From the NCBI GenBank assembly GCA_946807835.1, contig OX327683.1, positions 7,073,001-7,137,000 on the forward strand: a stretch of DNA of 64,000 nucleotides, written 5' to 3'. A model generated the notes under the pieces. That model was not told the DNA's origin, ran no database searches, and saw only the letters and a program-made list of their open reading frames with translations. Numbering within the stretch: position 1 is the stretch's first letter; the number at the start of each line of letters is the position of its first letter. The DNA comes from Ailanthus altissimus (lineage: Eukaryota > Streptophyta > Magnoliopsida > Sapindales > Simaroubaceae). Position numbers and translations under genes: made by a program. Below, piece by piece: positions 13,014 to 24,748 of the stretch.

Positions 13014-15190
13014 GATGCTGAAATAAATAAAGCAATTTTAGTGAGAAGTCTTACCCTGAGAGTTTATACCTTTATTGGAAATCCCTTTTAAGAAGTGGTG
13101 TCTGGTTACCAAGAAATTCTTTTGATTCCGTTCAGCGAAAGGTAAGGTGTCCTTCTATCACGACTTTTATACCCCCAAGGATCATCTAGGTCAATCTGCA
13201 TGAGTTTTACTATTCATACATGAGCCATAGAAGCAAGCTGCCTACCTATCTAAAATAAGGCTTTGTAAATAAATATCATAGTGCTTTTTAGAATAGTAAA
13301 AATGATGCATGAGTGCATTTATTTAAACACATAAATTAATACTAATTCACGATAATTCAATTTAACAAATAATGTGCCACTGTAGGGTAGGTTATATTAA
13401 ATTAAAATTAAAATTGATACTATCTCAAATTAATAGGAAAATTTTAAAATATCTTATATTTTAGTTTACCTATTAACTACCGTTTATTTCGGTCAAGGTA
13501 TGATTAACCGCTTAATTATATCTTTGTGAGTGTAACTTATTATTTCGGACCAAGATGACTTAACTCAAAAACTCCGCCGTAAGGTCGGTCAATTATAAAA
13601 TACATCACTTAATCCTATCTTTAGGAAGTCAACCTTGTTATTGAAATAGGCAGACGCCCTCCGTAGGGAGGACGAAATCAAAGCGTCGTGAGGCGCCACC
13701 TATATCTCACAACGTTGTACTAATAATAGAGATCGGTGAATTTATTGTCATGTACACTCTCCCACTCACTATTTTTAACTTATGTGTTTTTCTAATTTAT
13801 AAAACATCTTATATTTTATAACCCCAGTAAATTATTATATTTCATATAATAAATTACTAGGCATAATTAATTAATTCTAATAAAATCCAATCTTATTGAG
13901 CCTAGATTCATTAGTCTAACTACTCCTTTAAAATAGGTATAACAATTTAGGTGAACCTAATTTTTTAATTATTGGATTAATTAATTATTTATAAATAATA
14001 AAATCAATAATTTTATTAATATTTTTCTAAGTGATCAAATTATTTAATATAGATTACTTAGAATAATGTAAATTACTAAATTTAACTATTAAATCTAATT
14101 TCACATTATTTGATTAATTATACAAGTTCAAAACATACTAATTAATCCACTAATTTAATCTTATTAATTATAACATGTGATTATACATGATCATGTTATA
14201 ATTCATCACATAAATAAATAGCATAAATTAATATGTAATATAACTTTGGCTGGGTCATTTAAGATTTTTAATTACAATCCATAAAATAAAAATAATCAAA
14301 TTACATAAAAGGTACAGACACGCATGCCTAATTGTATGTGGTCTTCTCAAGTTCATAACAAGTCTAGTTTACTTTCTTTGTAATTTTATACGTATTTGTC
14401 CAATTTTACGTGGTCTTTTCTTAAGCTCATTGTATATGTTGCAAGACAGACCAACTCTTGAACCTTTTTTTTTTGTCTATATAAAGCCCAAGCATAAAAG
14501 GGATCAAAATCTAATTTTATTTGAGCTTCTTAAGTCTAAAACAAATGCCTTTGGTTGCCCTAATCCACCTAGGACAACAACCTTCACACTATTACCATGG
14601 TGGCAGCCGCCATAAGCCGTTACCTTGTACCATGCCCTTTGCCATTGCAATTGCTGTATTGCATATTTTGAGTTATTAATCAAATCTTTGAAAATGAACA
14701 ATTGGCATAAAAGAACAATTGGTCTCACCAATTAGTTCTTAATGCATGGCTAAAGAACAACAATTTGTTCTTTTGTGCATGGCAAAAGTCATCCTTGCAT
14801 GACGATTTGTTATCTTCTTAGTTTTCTTTTCCCTTTATATATCTGCAAAAGGGATCATGACAGCACGGTGCCTCTTCTTATTCTCGATCAATTTTTTTTA
14901 TTCACTTCTTTCGATTCTTGAATTTCCATCAACATATAAATAAAAACAATATTACAAAAAATCCTATACCCTTTTATGGGTTTACAAAATTTTGATCTAA
15001 TCAAAATAAAAGAAATATACAATCCATCCTAGAGGACCATGTAATTAACGGTCAAAGGATCCACGCACAACAACCATTTATCATATAAATAAAATAAAAA
15101 AATGTAAGTACCCACTCTTACATACATACCTATAAATAACAATTTAAATAAAATAAATCATAACACAAAAATACATATTCAAGAAACTAT
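13014..15190 (-). other. Long untranslated leader of the large Copia element
   Basis: About 2.2 kb between the primer-binding site and gag, with no coding pattern. The part next to gag (13050-13260) includes conserved-looking noncoding sequence (attcttttgattcc, cccccaaggatc). The rest is AT-rich. It is longer than usual for Copia leaders, so an unrecognised insertion within it is possible. Confidence 0.5.
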
Positions 15191-15205
15191 TACTCTGATA
15201 CCAAT
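15191..15205 (-). other. Primer-binding site, initiator Met tRNA type
   Basis: The minus strand reads ATTGGTATCAGAGTA immediately after the LTR end (TTCTAACA). TGGTATCAGAG is complementary to the 3' end of plant initiator methionine tRNA, the standard Copia primer. Confidence 0.88.
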
Positions 15206-16668
15206 TGTTAGAAGTTATTTATTATGACATTAATAACGTAGCATAATAGAAAACAAATATTTTTTATCTTTGTTTTCATAAGATAAAAATACTTTTATCT
15301 TTGAATCTTATGAATTTGATATTAAAATAAATAGAATTTAACAGGAATAAAAATATACATGAATCCACACTAGGTTTTCATCTACTAAATGATCGATTCC
15401 AAACCAAACTTCTTGTTCTACAGTGAGAAGAAGAGTGGGTTTCATATTTTTTATTCTCTTAAAAAAAATACATATTCGGCGTGTTTTACGTATTTTTATG
15501 TAAGTCTCATCTTTCGACTAATCTTCTCCTTTTAAAATAATAATTTAATTATAACATTTATCAATTAAATTATTATCTATTAAAAAAAGACATAATTAAT
15601 ATAAATCACATAGAATTCTACTTTTTGTAGTTAGTGTATAATACCCAACAATTAAACATTATTAGACTTTTAAAATTAATGGATTTTTAGTCTTTTATAA
15701 AAAAGAAAACACTTAATTAAAATAAAATCTTTTTGATAATTTCAAAAATTATCCTTAAGATTTTATTTATTTAATTTCTTAAATTAAATATTTAATTATA
15801 TTTGGATAAGATATTATCTACATTAATTAATTCTTAATTAATTAATTTTATCCAAATTTAAAATATATGTATTTGAAAACTATTTTTTGGACACAAACAA
15901 GTTGTGTAATAACACAATCATTTTTTTAATTGTTTACTGTAATAATAAAAAAGGTGGTATTGGGTATCTGTGGACCTACAATTTTAAGCTCCAATAAATT
16001 TTAAATAATTAATTAAACTCTTTAATTAATTAATTAAAATTATTAATTCTAATATTATTCCACTAAAAACTTGAAATTGCACTCTTAAATTTGTAGATAT
16101 AATTTATTTAGAAAATTTAGAGCAATCCATTAATTTAATCACTATATGCAATTCAACCCTCCATAGATAGTTCATAATTAGAGTTAGATTAATTACCGTT
16201 TTATCCCTCTAATTATTTCTTTATCCTTAAATACCATTAGTTCACCAATGAACAGTTAATTTGTAACATTATTACAAATTAAGATCTCTAATCGTTCAGT
16301 TATAGAATTAACCCTTAAGAGAACCTTTTTTTTAACTTCCGTTAGGAAGTAATTGATTATATCTATAAATCATATTTTTAACTATTTATTTCACTGTGGC
16401 ACCAAAATATAAGTTTTTAACTTGTTCTTTAGACAAACCGTAACAATTATTTCAAATGACATAATGATACAAATAGAAGTTTATGATCATCAGTTGATAT
16501 TATTTGAATTCTTAATTAACAACGATGTTTTACATAAAAAAAAAATTAAATTACGTTTGGTCCAATCCTATATAATCATATTATATAAAGTACCTCCACC
16601 ATGATGTTACTACATTAGTGATCGAGATAAAATCACTACATTTTAAATGTACTGCACTAGTAATACAA
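15206..16668 (-). repeat. 5' LTR of the large Copia element, truncated
   Basis: Inner end TGTTAG (plus-strand reading) adjoins the primer-binding site. Homologous to 5940-7375. Its outer ~230 bp, present in the 3' LTR (7376-7608), is missing. Homology ends at agtaata, where VPS36-like coding sequence begins. Confidence 0.88.
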
Positions 16669-18147
16669 GTCTCACAGTGACGAGGAGGTGATCTCTTTCA
16701 TCTTTAAGTCGTTTCATATTGTTGAAATCTTCTGCTTTTTATGTTTGAAATGAACTGATTTTATTTGAGTAAATGATCTAGAGAGGATTTGGCTTTTGGG
16801 AGTTTAGCTTTTTTTTTTAATCTCCTTCATCTCTTGGGTTTATCTTCTCCCCATACTTATATTTATCGGTTTCTACTTGGTGTGCTGTACCCCATCCAGT
16901 TTTAGCAAGTTTACAAAAAAAATCTGCTTCTAAGTCCCACTTAACACCCTTTCAAATTATGCCTCCTAAAGAACATCTGCTAGATTGATATCTGTCCGCC
17001 TTTTTATTTCACTGCATTAGTAGAAATGATTGAGTGGGATGAAGACTCATGATTGCAAATGATTTATAAGCTGTGACAAGTTACTTGTCCCATGTGTTAC
17101 TTGGAAATCAGTTTTTATACAAGAACAAGAAATTACAGCTATCAATAAATCTGTACTATTTGAAAATTCTAGCACTTAAAAATCTTTGTCAATTAAAAAG
17201 TCATAAATCATTATATTGACACAACTTGCATTTCACTTATCTACAATTGGGTGCTAATTCACTTGCTCGGGGTACCAAAAAATTATAAATGGAAGAAACT
17301 GAAAACTTTTCTTTTATTTGACTGGATTCAGTTGTATCTTTTTAGTAGGACACTCGATATTTTCATTCCATCGATTTCTAGGTTAGTATTTAATAGCTGC
17401 CATTTTTGTCATATTTTATCACAAGTGAAGATAACCAGGGAATTTTTTTCTATGACTACATTCCATTAGGATAATACTTTGCCATGTGGAAAGAAGCTTT
17501 CAAGCTAGGTGGTGTGGTAGGCAAATTGACTTCTAACTTCCTACCTTTGCTATTATATGGAATGCGAATGTGCTGACTGTGTGTGTATATATGTACTCAT
17601 TCATATAAATATACATATTGAAGAACTGTATCCCACAATCCAGAATTTTAGGTGCTGTCAGATATATGGTATAGCTTTCCCTACAGTATTTTTTTTTGTG
17701 TGGATGCCTGGCTACACTCTTGTAATACCTTCATATATTTTTTAATATAATAATTCTTAATTTCTTATAAAAAAAAATAAAGAAAAGAAAGAAATCTTTG
17801 TCTGCTTTATAAATATAATTAGCACGATAATCACTGCCTTAGCTCTCAACTACTGGTTTTTGCTAGAATTAGAACCCTTGTGGTAAAACCTGAAGCCCTC
17901 CGAAATCGAATAAGTGCAAGTGATGCTGCAATGACATTAAGTATTGCTCCCGCCATGGCCAAGGAGCATCTTCTAACTGCTGAGACCAAAGGTGTACTGC
18001 TTTGCTCCTTTTTTAGAATATTACTAACGGGTTGTATATAATTGAATGTTATTGGCAGGTCTTTTGTGCAGAGATATCTGTCACGATGACTTTCGCTTAT
18101 GTATCAATCTGTTTCCTGTCATTAATCTTGATGATTTGTATCTGTAA
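16667..18147 (+). pseudogene. VPS36: VPS36 (ESCRT-II subunit) C-terminal exons, truncated remnant
   Basis: Three coding pieces match the winged-helix end of plant VPS36, an ESCRT-II subunit that works in multivesicular-body sorting. Piece 1 (16667-16687) encodes KSHSDEEV up to a GT donor at 16688. Piece 2 (17856-17991) encodes [18 protein letters not shown] and, after it, [15 protein letters not shown]. Piece 3 (18059-18147) encodes LLCRDI, then INLFPVINLDDLYL and a TAA stop. Intron 17992-18058 has clean GT and AG ends. The acceptor before piece 2 reads ctg where cag is expected, so that site looks destroyed. Everything upstream of KSHSDEEV is replaced by the Copia LTR, so this is a 5'-truncated pseudogene unless the rest was rearranged elsewhere. 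A GT donor at 18144 (tctgtaagt) could alternatively splice onward. Identification rests on recalled family motifs. Confidence 0.75.
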
Positions 18148-18479
18148 GTGAAAAGTTTCTTATTAGTTTTTGTGATTTTGTGTTTTCTCTAATATGTTAA
18201 TTGGGAAAAACTGTTTGGTGTCACCCGTTGTTTCATTTCCCCAATTACTCTCAGATGTTTATTTTTCTTTCTTTTTTTGGTCATAGGACGGAGGCAAAGA
18301 GAAATCTTTGAGCTCCCATATATAGATAAACTAAATCATTAATTATTCTTGAAAATCTGAACCTAATGATACTCTATATAAATATGTTGGCTCTTTGACT
18401 CGCTCTTGTTCCACAATGACGGTTAAATAATACTGTCTAACTCATCAACAGTGGATAGATTATGGATGCTAGAATATGT
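18148..18479. other. Sequence between the VPS36 stop and the LINE, no gene seen
   Basis: AT-rich noncoding sequence. It would be either 3' flank, or the start of a last intron if the donor at 18144 is used. Confidence 0.45.
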
Positions 18480-18489
18480 GAAAAGCAAA

Positions 18490-18800
18490 CTGAAGCGATA
18501 TTGTTCATTGTTTAATAAAGAAAAGTTGCATTTGTGATATTGTTGGTAACGCCAGAATTATGAAACTCCAAAAAAAGCTTTCATTAAATCCTCCTTTAAG
18601 ACCTCCCGGCATCTGGGAAATAAAACCAAAGAGAAGCCATCTAGACCTGATGATTTTTCTGCACAACACTCAACAATTGCCTTCTTCCTTCTTCCTTCTT
18701 CCTCCGCAACAGCTTTGCTAATAGGAATAGTGTTCTAATTAAGGCCTAACATTTTGGCCCCTGAAACACCTTCCTCAGAATACTAGTTTTAAAATTAATC
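18490..18800 (-). pseudogene. LINE reverse transcriptase segment (inverted)
   Basis: Minus-strand translation contains AEKSSGLDGFS near 18630-18665, the degraded form of the conserved plant LINE motif KSPGPDGF. It is followed by EVLKEDLM and, across a frameshift near 18540, by NITNATF. This segment lies in the finger region of the reverse transcriptase. The catalytic YADD box is not present. Read with the plus-strand piece downstream, it is part of one rearranged LINE. Confidence 0.72.
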
Positions 18801-18959
18801 ATTAATCTTCCTTTTAAAATTATTCAACCAGTGTTGTCTAGGCTACCTATCTATTTTCTCACTTCTCAAAAATTCCAGCAAAAGTTGCTTTAGAATTGAA
18901 AATTTAATGAGAGCTTTTTCCCATGTGAGGTTTTGAGAGACAGAGGTTACTATCTGATT

Positions 18960-20000
18960 GAATGGAATATTGTGTTGTAGACATAGGGTCTCGATATTGC
19001 AAGTTTGGTTAAAAGAAATTGGACATTGTTAAGAAAATGGTATGGAGGTTTACCTTGGAAAGAGATTCTTTACGGCATGCTGTCATTAAGAGTAAATATG
19101 GCCTTCATTCTAGTGTTTGGGACTCAAATATAGTTGTCATGGTTCTCATGGAAGCCCATGGAAATCTATATCTTAAGGCTATTTTTCTTTTCTCTCTCAT
19201 CTGAAGCTGGATTTGGGTAATGAAGAAATAATTTATTTTTGGGAGGGCTTGTGGATCGGGGATTCTTCTTTATGTTCTTTGTTCCCTCGATCTTGTAGAC
19301 TTTCTCAATCTCACAAAGTCTCTTTTTCTTCATTTGGTTGAAATTGGAATTTTATCTTTCTGAGGAATTTTAATGAGAGAAATTCAAGAAGCTTTAGCTC
19401 TTATGTTATTATTGAAAAAAGTTTCTATTAAGGATCTAGCTGATGATAGAAGATTCTGGAGACTTACCTCTTCAAGGAATTTCTCTTGAAAATCTTTCTT
19501 TGATTCCTTGATTGATGATCCTTCCCTCTTGAATTTTTAGCTTGCCAACTTGATTTCGGAAACCAAAGTCCGTATTAAAATTCAATTCTTTAGTAAATTA
19601 GTAATGGTGATGTTATCCAGAAACATAATCCTTACCCATGCTTGTCCCCTTCTTGGAGAAATTGAAAAGTGTGGATCATTTGTATTTTCATTGTAGCATT
19701 GCTGCTGAGTCATGGTACTGATTACTTGAGGCAGCTAAAATTTCATTGGTGATTCCAGCCTCTAGCGATTCTGTACTTTGAGATATTCTTCATGCTTTCA
19801 GGAGAGGTGAATAAGCTAAAGCGCTCTGTAAATGTGCAGTTCTAGCTACTCTTTGGGTGATTTGGCAAGAAAGACATGGAAGGATATTTGAAGATTTTGA
19901 GGAAGGCATCAACATTATATCGGATGGAGTGCAATTACTAGCCTCACTTGCTAAAGAATTTCAAGATTCTTCCTTCTTCTTCATACATCTAAATCGGATG
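18960..20000 (+). pseudogene. LINE ORF2 C-terminal part (zf-RVT)
   Basis: Motifs in order: SLVKRNWTLLRKW near 19000, an R-H-A-V-I-K-S-K-Y-G segment near 19075-19105, HGSPWKSIS near 19148-19175, FWEGLWIGDSSL near 19240, FPRSCRLSQSHKV near 19283, and the terminal WVIWQERHGRIFEDF near 19855. These are the hallmark segments of the zinc-binding tail of plant non-LTR reverse transcriptases. Multiple frameshifts and stops. Confidence 0.8.
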
Positions 20001-20354
20001 GAGTCCTAGGTTAAGTTTGTGAATTTTGGAATAGACATCTTCTTGTTTTGAGATCCTATGAGCTGATCAGTGTACAATTGTATAACTCTTTTTGTGTTTG
20101 TTTTGAGGTTCTTTTGTGGACTCTTGTTCGCTTTGTGTATCTTTCTTGTTAATATATGTTTCTTTGTTTCCTGTCAATAATCATAATAATATAATAATTT
20201 TGGACTCCGTAACGACTTGCTAGAAACTTTTAGATAATGGCAAAATTATATTTCAAGTGCATTTTTGTTTGTCGTTTGTTGGTGTCCTTGCTCTTACATT
20301 TGACGATCGTTCTGTCTTGAATGTGTCTTTTTTTCCCGTCAATTTTATAATTTC

Positions 20355-20542
20355 TATAGAATTTTTACTAAATATTTCTGGTATATTCATTGATAAAGAG
20401 ATTGCTACAATATATAGATACAAAGGCAAATAAAAAAAAAAAAAAGAAAAATCTATCTCTTAAAATCAAGGAAATGAATACTAATAAAAACTTAAGCTGT
20501 ATGTAATAAAAACAACCTTAAATGTTTGATTTTCTATCAACG
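20355..20542 (-). repeat. 3' LTR of the compact Copia element
   Basis: Similar to 24550-24732 across its whole length, with a longer A-run near 20430. The polypurine tract AAGCTTGAGGGAGAG (minus strand) lies immediately next to it. Confidence 0.82.
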
Positions 20543-20557
20543 CTCTCCCTCAAGCTT

Positions 20558-21780
20558 GGCTATAAATATTGATGAGATCAAGTTTGTCCAATAAAAAATT
20601 AAAACTTGTTCTGTAAGACTCTTTGTTAGTATATTAGTCAATTGTTTATCAATAGATACATAATCAATGTTGTTAATATCTCAATCAATTTTTCTTTAAT
20701 AAATAATCGATCCACCTTAACATGTTTTGTTCTATCATAATATATAAGATTGTGAGCTATACTGATAGTTGATTTGTTATCGTAATAAAGATGAATAAAA
20801 TTTTCAATTCTTCTATCAGTCTTTTTATCCAGATAACTTCATAAACTCCATGAGTCATAGCTCTGTATTTGGCTTCTGCACTACTTCTTGTTATAATAGA
20901 TTATTTCTTGCTTCTTCAAGTTACACCATAATAGAGTACAATAACCTGATGTTAATTTTCTATCATCAACAGAACCAACCTAATCAATATCTGTGAAAAC
21001 TTTAACTCTTCGATCATCGCTCTTCTCAAAGAATAGTCCCTTTCTAGGTGTTTGTTTCAAATACCTCAAGATTCTATATACTGCATCTAAATGACCTTGA
21101 CAAGGTGCATGCGTCTACTAGCTTACTAGACTCACAACAAAGGCAATGTCGGGTCTTGTATGAGATAGATAAATGAGTTTTCCCACAAGTCACTAGTACC
21201 TTCTTTTGTTAACTGAATCTCCTTCGAATATTTTTCCTTTATTTTCAAGTTCAATTAGAGTTTTACTCGGCTTACTTCCCAACATACCAATTTCTTCTAA
21301 TAAATCAAGAGTGTATTTCCTTTGTGACACAGAAATACCTTTCTTTCTTCTCACAAATTCCAACCCTAAAAAATATTTCAATGCTCTAAGATCTTTAACC
21401 TCAAACTCCCTTGCTATCATATGTTTAATTCTATTTATCTCCTTAATGTTGTCCCTAACGACTATGATGTCATCAACATAAACCATCAAAATGGTTATCT
21501 TTCCGCTTTTTGAGTGCTTGACAAACAGTGTATAGTCTGCTTACTCTATGATATATCTAAGATTCTTGATCACTTTAGAGAATTAATGAAACCAGGCATG
21601 AGGAGACTGTTTCAAGCCATGGAGAGACTTGTTGAGCTTACAAACAATTAGGCTCTCAATCCTTTCTTCAAAACCTAGAGGTTGACTTCTGTAGACTTCT
21701 TCTTCAAGGTAACCATTCAAAAATGCATTCTTTACTTCTAGTTAATGTAGTTGTCAGTCAAGATTTGTTGTTAGTGAGAG
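20558..21780 (-). pseudogene. Copia reverse transcriptase end and RNase H
   Basis: Minus-strand motifs: catalytic box MMVYVDDIIVV near 21470, FEVKDLRALKYFLGLEF near 21370, ISVSQRKYTLDLLEEIGM near 21310. The RNase H segment has TRSSAEAKYRAM near 20870-20900. The end toward 20560 is degraded with several stops. Confidence 0.88.
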
Positions 21781-22077
21781 AAGAATTTAGATGGTATTGA
21801 GTTTAGTAACATGAGCAAAGGTTTCAGTGTAGTTGATCCCGTAAGTCTGTGTAAATCCTTTAGCCACCAACCATGCTTTGTATCTCTCAATGAAACCATC
21901 CACTTTATATTTAACCGTGAATACCCATTTGCACCTTACAATACTTTTATCATGTGGAAGTTTCACCAATTTCCCAGTATTTTTTTTAAGGGCGTGCATT
22001 TTTTCAAGTACTACAACCTTCCATTTGGGAATATTAAATGCCTCTTCAATTGTCCTGGGAATAACAATACTAGACAC
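21781..22077 (-). pseudogene. Copia reverse transcriptase N-terminal part
   Basis: An uninterrupted minus-strand frame with IPRTIEEAFNIPKWK, RCKWVFTVKYKVDGFIERYK and the LVAKGFTQTYGINYTETF core of Copia RT. The usual A-W before KW..A..EE is altered and the final SPV reads AHV. Adjoins the catalytic part downstream with a frame break. Confidence 0.9.
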
Positions 22078-22342
22078 ATTCGAGGTGAAAGCACGAAATG
22101 AAGATGATAAGTTAGAATAAGAAATAAATTTAGAAATAGGATGTTGAGTACAAGATTTAATACCCTTTTTAATTCCTATATGAACATCTAAATTTGAATT
22201 AGAACTTAGTGTATTTTTTTTTATTATTTGACATATCTAAAGACTGAGGTTCTATCACAGTTTCAACTTCTTGACAATGATTAAGGTTCATAATTTACTC
22301 ATTTCCTTGAGAGAACATTTTTCTAGAGTAAACATGTAATTT

Positions 22343-23899
22343 TTATTGATTTGGTCTAGTTGTTTCTCCCATTTTTTCTTGTATTGGTAAATTATCCTGT
22401 GGTTGGTTTGAAGAAGTGGTTGGACTGGGTTTAGTAATAGACATTATTGGAGTTGGATTGGGTTCAGTAATAGACGTTGTTGGAGTTGGATTGGGTTCAT
22501 TATATGAGAAGGATCTATGGTTGGAGTAACAGATTGGTTTAATGATAAATCTAAAGTATCTTATGAACACTGAATTTTTTGATAAAGAATCTCCCTTTGA
22601 ACTGAAGTGGGAGAGTAGTATAGAGTATCTTCGAAAATGGTGACATCACACAAAGCATAAGTTTTTTTAGAATGGTGGCAAAAAATTTTATATCCTTTTT
22701 GGGTTGGATTATTATCAATAAAGATAGTCTTAAGTGCTCTAGGGTTAAGTCTACTATAATTGTGATCAAGAATGTGTAAAAGGAAGTACAACCAAAAGTC
22801 TTTTGATGGAAGAATGTTGTTGATATATAAGGATAGGACTTGGTGAGGACAAAAAAGAGAGATTCAAACTTAAGAGTGTGACTTAAAAGATGATTTATAA
22901 GGTAAGTGGCAGTTAAAATAACATCTCCTACAAATATTTTTGGAATATTTATAATAAACAAGAGATCACGAGCAATCTCCAACATATGACGATTTTTTCT
23001 TTCAGAGACGCCATTTTGCTGTGGAATATCAACACAAAAACTTTGATGAATAATTCCATTATAAAGCAAATATTCACCAAAAATTAAGTTAAAATACTCT
23101 TAACCATATCAATTCGAAGTACACAAATTTTTGTTTGAAATTGGATTTGGATCATGTGGTGGAAATTTTTAAATACTTCATATGTTTCAGATTTTTTGTA
23201 GAGAATACCCAATTGATACATGTGTGATCATCAATAAAGGTGATAAATCATCTTTTGCCATTGGAATTTGTAATTTTCGAAGGTCTTCGTATGTCATTAT
23301 CGATCGAAGAGACATGAGTGGATGAAATATATGGTCTTGAAAGAAAAGAGGATCAAGTGTGTTTGGCAAACTGACATATATTACATTGAAAAAAGAAAAA
23401 CTTTTATTATCAACTAAAGAGGGAAACAACTGTTTCAAATAAGAAATATTGGGGTGACCGAGTCTATGATGCCACAACATTAACTTACTAGAACTAGAAG
23501 TAAAAACTGAAGCAACATTAGAGATAAGAGCTTGTTGACTCTCTTTATTTTAATCTTCAAGGAAATAAAGACTATCATGAATCCTAGCACTGCCAATTGT
23601 TCTCTCCGATGATAATTCCTAAAAATAACAAGAGGAAGACATAAATTTAGCAACACAATGATTATCACGAGTCAATTTGCTAACAAAATAAAATTACAAG
23701 TTAATGAGGGAACATGAAGAATAGATACAAGAGTGAGACCATTGGACAATCTAATAGTTCTTATTCTTACAATAGAAAACAATGAACCATCAGTAATTTT
23801 AACAATAGTTTTATTAGAGCAGGGAACATATGAATGAAAAACATTATAGATACTAGTCATATGGTCGAAGGCACCTAAATCAATAATCCAAAATGCCAT
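22343..23899 (-). pseudogene. Copia protease, pre-integrase and integrase
   Basis: Minus strand, in order: protease start WIIDLGAFDHMT (23890; DSGA reads DLGA) and LTLVSILHVPSLTCN near 23720. Pre-integrase LWHHRLGHPNISYLKQLFP near 23475. Integrase C-proximal region with PQQNGVSERKNRHMLEIAR near 23010 and a long open segment to 22551. The linker 22343-22570 holds imperfect repeats of a NPTPTTSITEP-like peptide. The integrase core before 23069 is broken by stops. Confidence 0.85.
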
Positions 23900-24059
23900 A
23901 GAATTAACTGATGAGGTTAAAGCAAAGAGGTGGAGAGATTTACTGTCTTTACCATGGAAGGAGAAAAGGGACTGCTAAAATTTGTAGAGGCAATATTGTT
24001 GCTAGAGAAAGATACGAGAATGGCAGCGTCTATAAAAAATTAATTAAAAATTATGGGCA

Positions 24060-24490
24060 ACAATAGAAAGACTACAAGCAAGAAGACATTGTAGATTGAT
24101 AGATCTGGCAACGAAGAATCTAATGGTGCCAGAGGTGAGAGAAAACGGCACCAGAAAAATGATCAGAATCTAACATGAAAGATGAATGGCAACAATGCAT
24201 TTGGCGGTGTGTGTGGCGCATCTAACATCCAATTGACCTAATTCCGATGGGAATGAAATAGACGGCGTCTTCTGAACGTTTGGGTAAGGACAGTGTATGG
24301 CTACTCGCGAGAAAATGATTGAGATTTGAAACGGCCAGCGTTGGAATATTGGGCTATTGAACGGCGCGTGAAGGCGCGTCCGATCTTGGAATGGAGTGGT
24401 CCCAATGGCGTTAGAATGGCCGGTGAGTTCTAAGAGTTCTAGACTGAGTGGTGAACTTTCAGCGAACTTCCGACAAGACTCCAACGGGTC
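24060..24490 (-). other. GC-rich leader block in place of gag
   Basis: Between the protease and the primer-binding site lies ~430 bp with much higher GC and CpG content than its surroundings, including a minus-strand open frame of ~100 codons at 24170-24484. No gag homology or zinc knuckle was recognised. It could be a captured host fragment, a GC-rich untranslated leader, or a gag remnant beyond recognition. Confidence 0.5.
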
Positions 24491-24533
24491 TCTGAGTTTT
24501 TTTTTAAACTAAACACTATGATAGTAAGAGCAA

Positions 24534-24549
24534 CCTTGCTCTAACACCA
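24534..24549 (-). other. Primer-binding site of the compact Copia element
   Basis: The minus strand reads TGGTGTTAGAGCAAGG immediately after the LTR. This is a degenerate form of the initiator-Met tRNA complement TGGTATCAGAGC. Confidence 0.6.
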
Positions 24550-24732
24550 TACAGAAGTTTTACTAAATATTTCTGGTATATTCATTGAAAGAGAGATTAC
24601 TATAATATATAGATACAAAGACAAATCAAAAAAAGGAAAAATCTGTCTCCTAAAATCAAGAAAATGAATACTAATAAAAACTACAGCTGTATTTAGTAAA
24701 AACAACCTTAAATGTTTGATTTTCTTCCAACA
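24550..24732 (-). repeat. 5' LTR of the compact Copia element
   Basis: Minus strand starts TGTTGGAAGAAAATC and ends near ACTTCTGTA. It matches 20355-20542. Confidence 0.82.
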
Positions 24733-24748
24733 GTTTTCTTTCTAATTT

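Larger units (their letters stand above)
5940..16668 (-). mobile_element. Large minus-strand Ty1/Copia element, LTRs truncated at both outer ends
   Basis: Two long direct repeats (5940-7608 and 15206-16668) frame a minus-strand Copia internal region. Read on the minus strand the order is 5' LTR, primer-binding site, long leader, gag, protease, integrase, reverse transcriptase, RNase H, polypurine tract, 3' LTR. This gag-protease-integrase-RT-RNase H order defines Copia. The 3' LTR lacks about 60 bp of its outer end and the 5' LTR about 230 bp of its outer end, so no target duplication remains. Coding parts carry many stops. A separate 1.4 kb insertion splits the integrase. The LTRs differ visibly in substitutions and indels, suggesting an old insertion. 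The 5' LTR now abuts VPS36 coding sequence. Confidence 0.92.
18480..20215 (+). mobile_element. L1-type LINE copy with inverted 5' part
   Basis: The right part (about 18960-20190, plus strand) encodes the C-terminal zf-RVT/RNase-H-like end of a plant L1 ORF2. The left part (about 18490-18800) encodes an N-proximal reverse transcriptase segment of the same class on the minus strand. Their opposite orientation, with the upstream domain inverted in front of the downstream domain, fits a 5' inversion formed during target-primed reverse transcription. The copy ends in an A-rich short-repeat tail (caataatcataataatataataat, split here for reading, near 20175-20200), as plant LINEs often do. All frames are broken. 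Confidence 0.75.
20355..24732 (-). mobile_element. Compact minus-strand Copia element with short LTRs
   Basis: Direct repeats of about 185 bp (20355-20542 and 24550-24732) flank a minus-strand Copia pol. On the minus strand the order is LTR, degenerate primer-binding site (TGGTGTTAGAGCAAGG, 24534-24549), a GC-rich block, protease, pre-integrase, integrase, reverse transcriptase, RNase H, polypurine tract (AAGCTTGAGGGAGAG, 20543-20557) and LTR. No zinc-knuckle gag is recognisable, and total length is about 4.4 kb, short for Copia. Several stops occur. A 5-bp target duplication could not be matched (atttc at the left, gtttt at the right). It lies downstream of the VPS36 remnant. Confidence 0.88.

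Noticed and set aside
24170..24484. 104-codon minus-strand frame as a host gene
   Set aside because: It sits between the primer-binding site and protease of a Copia element. No domain was recognised, so it was kept only as a GC-rich block.
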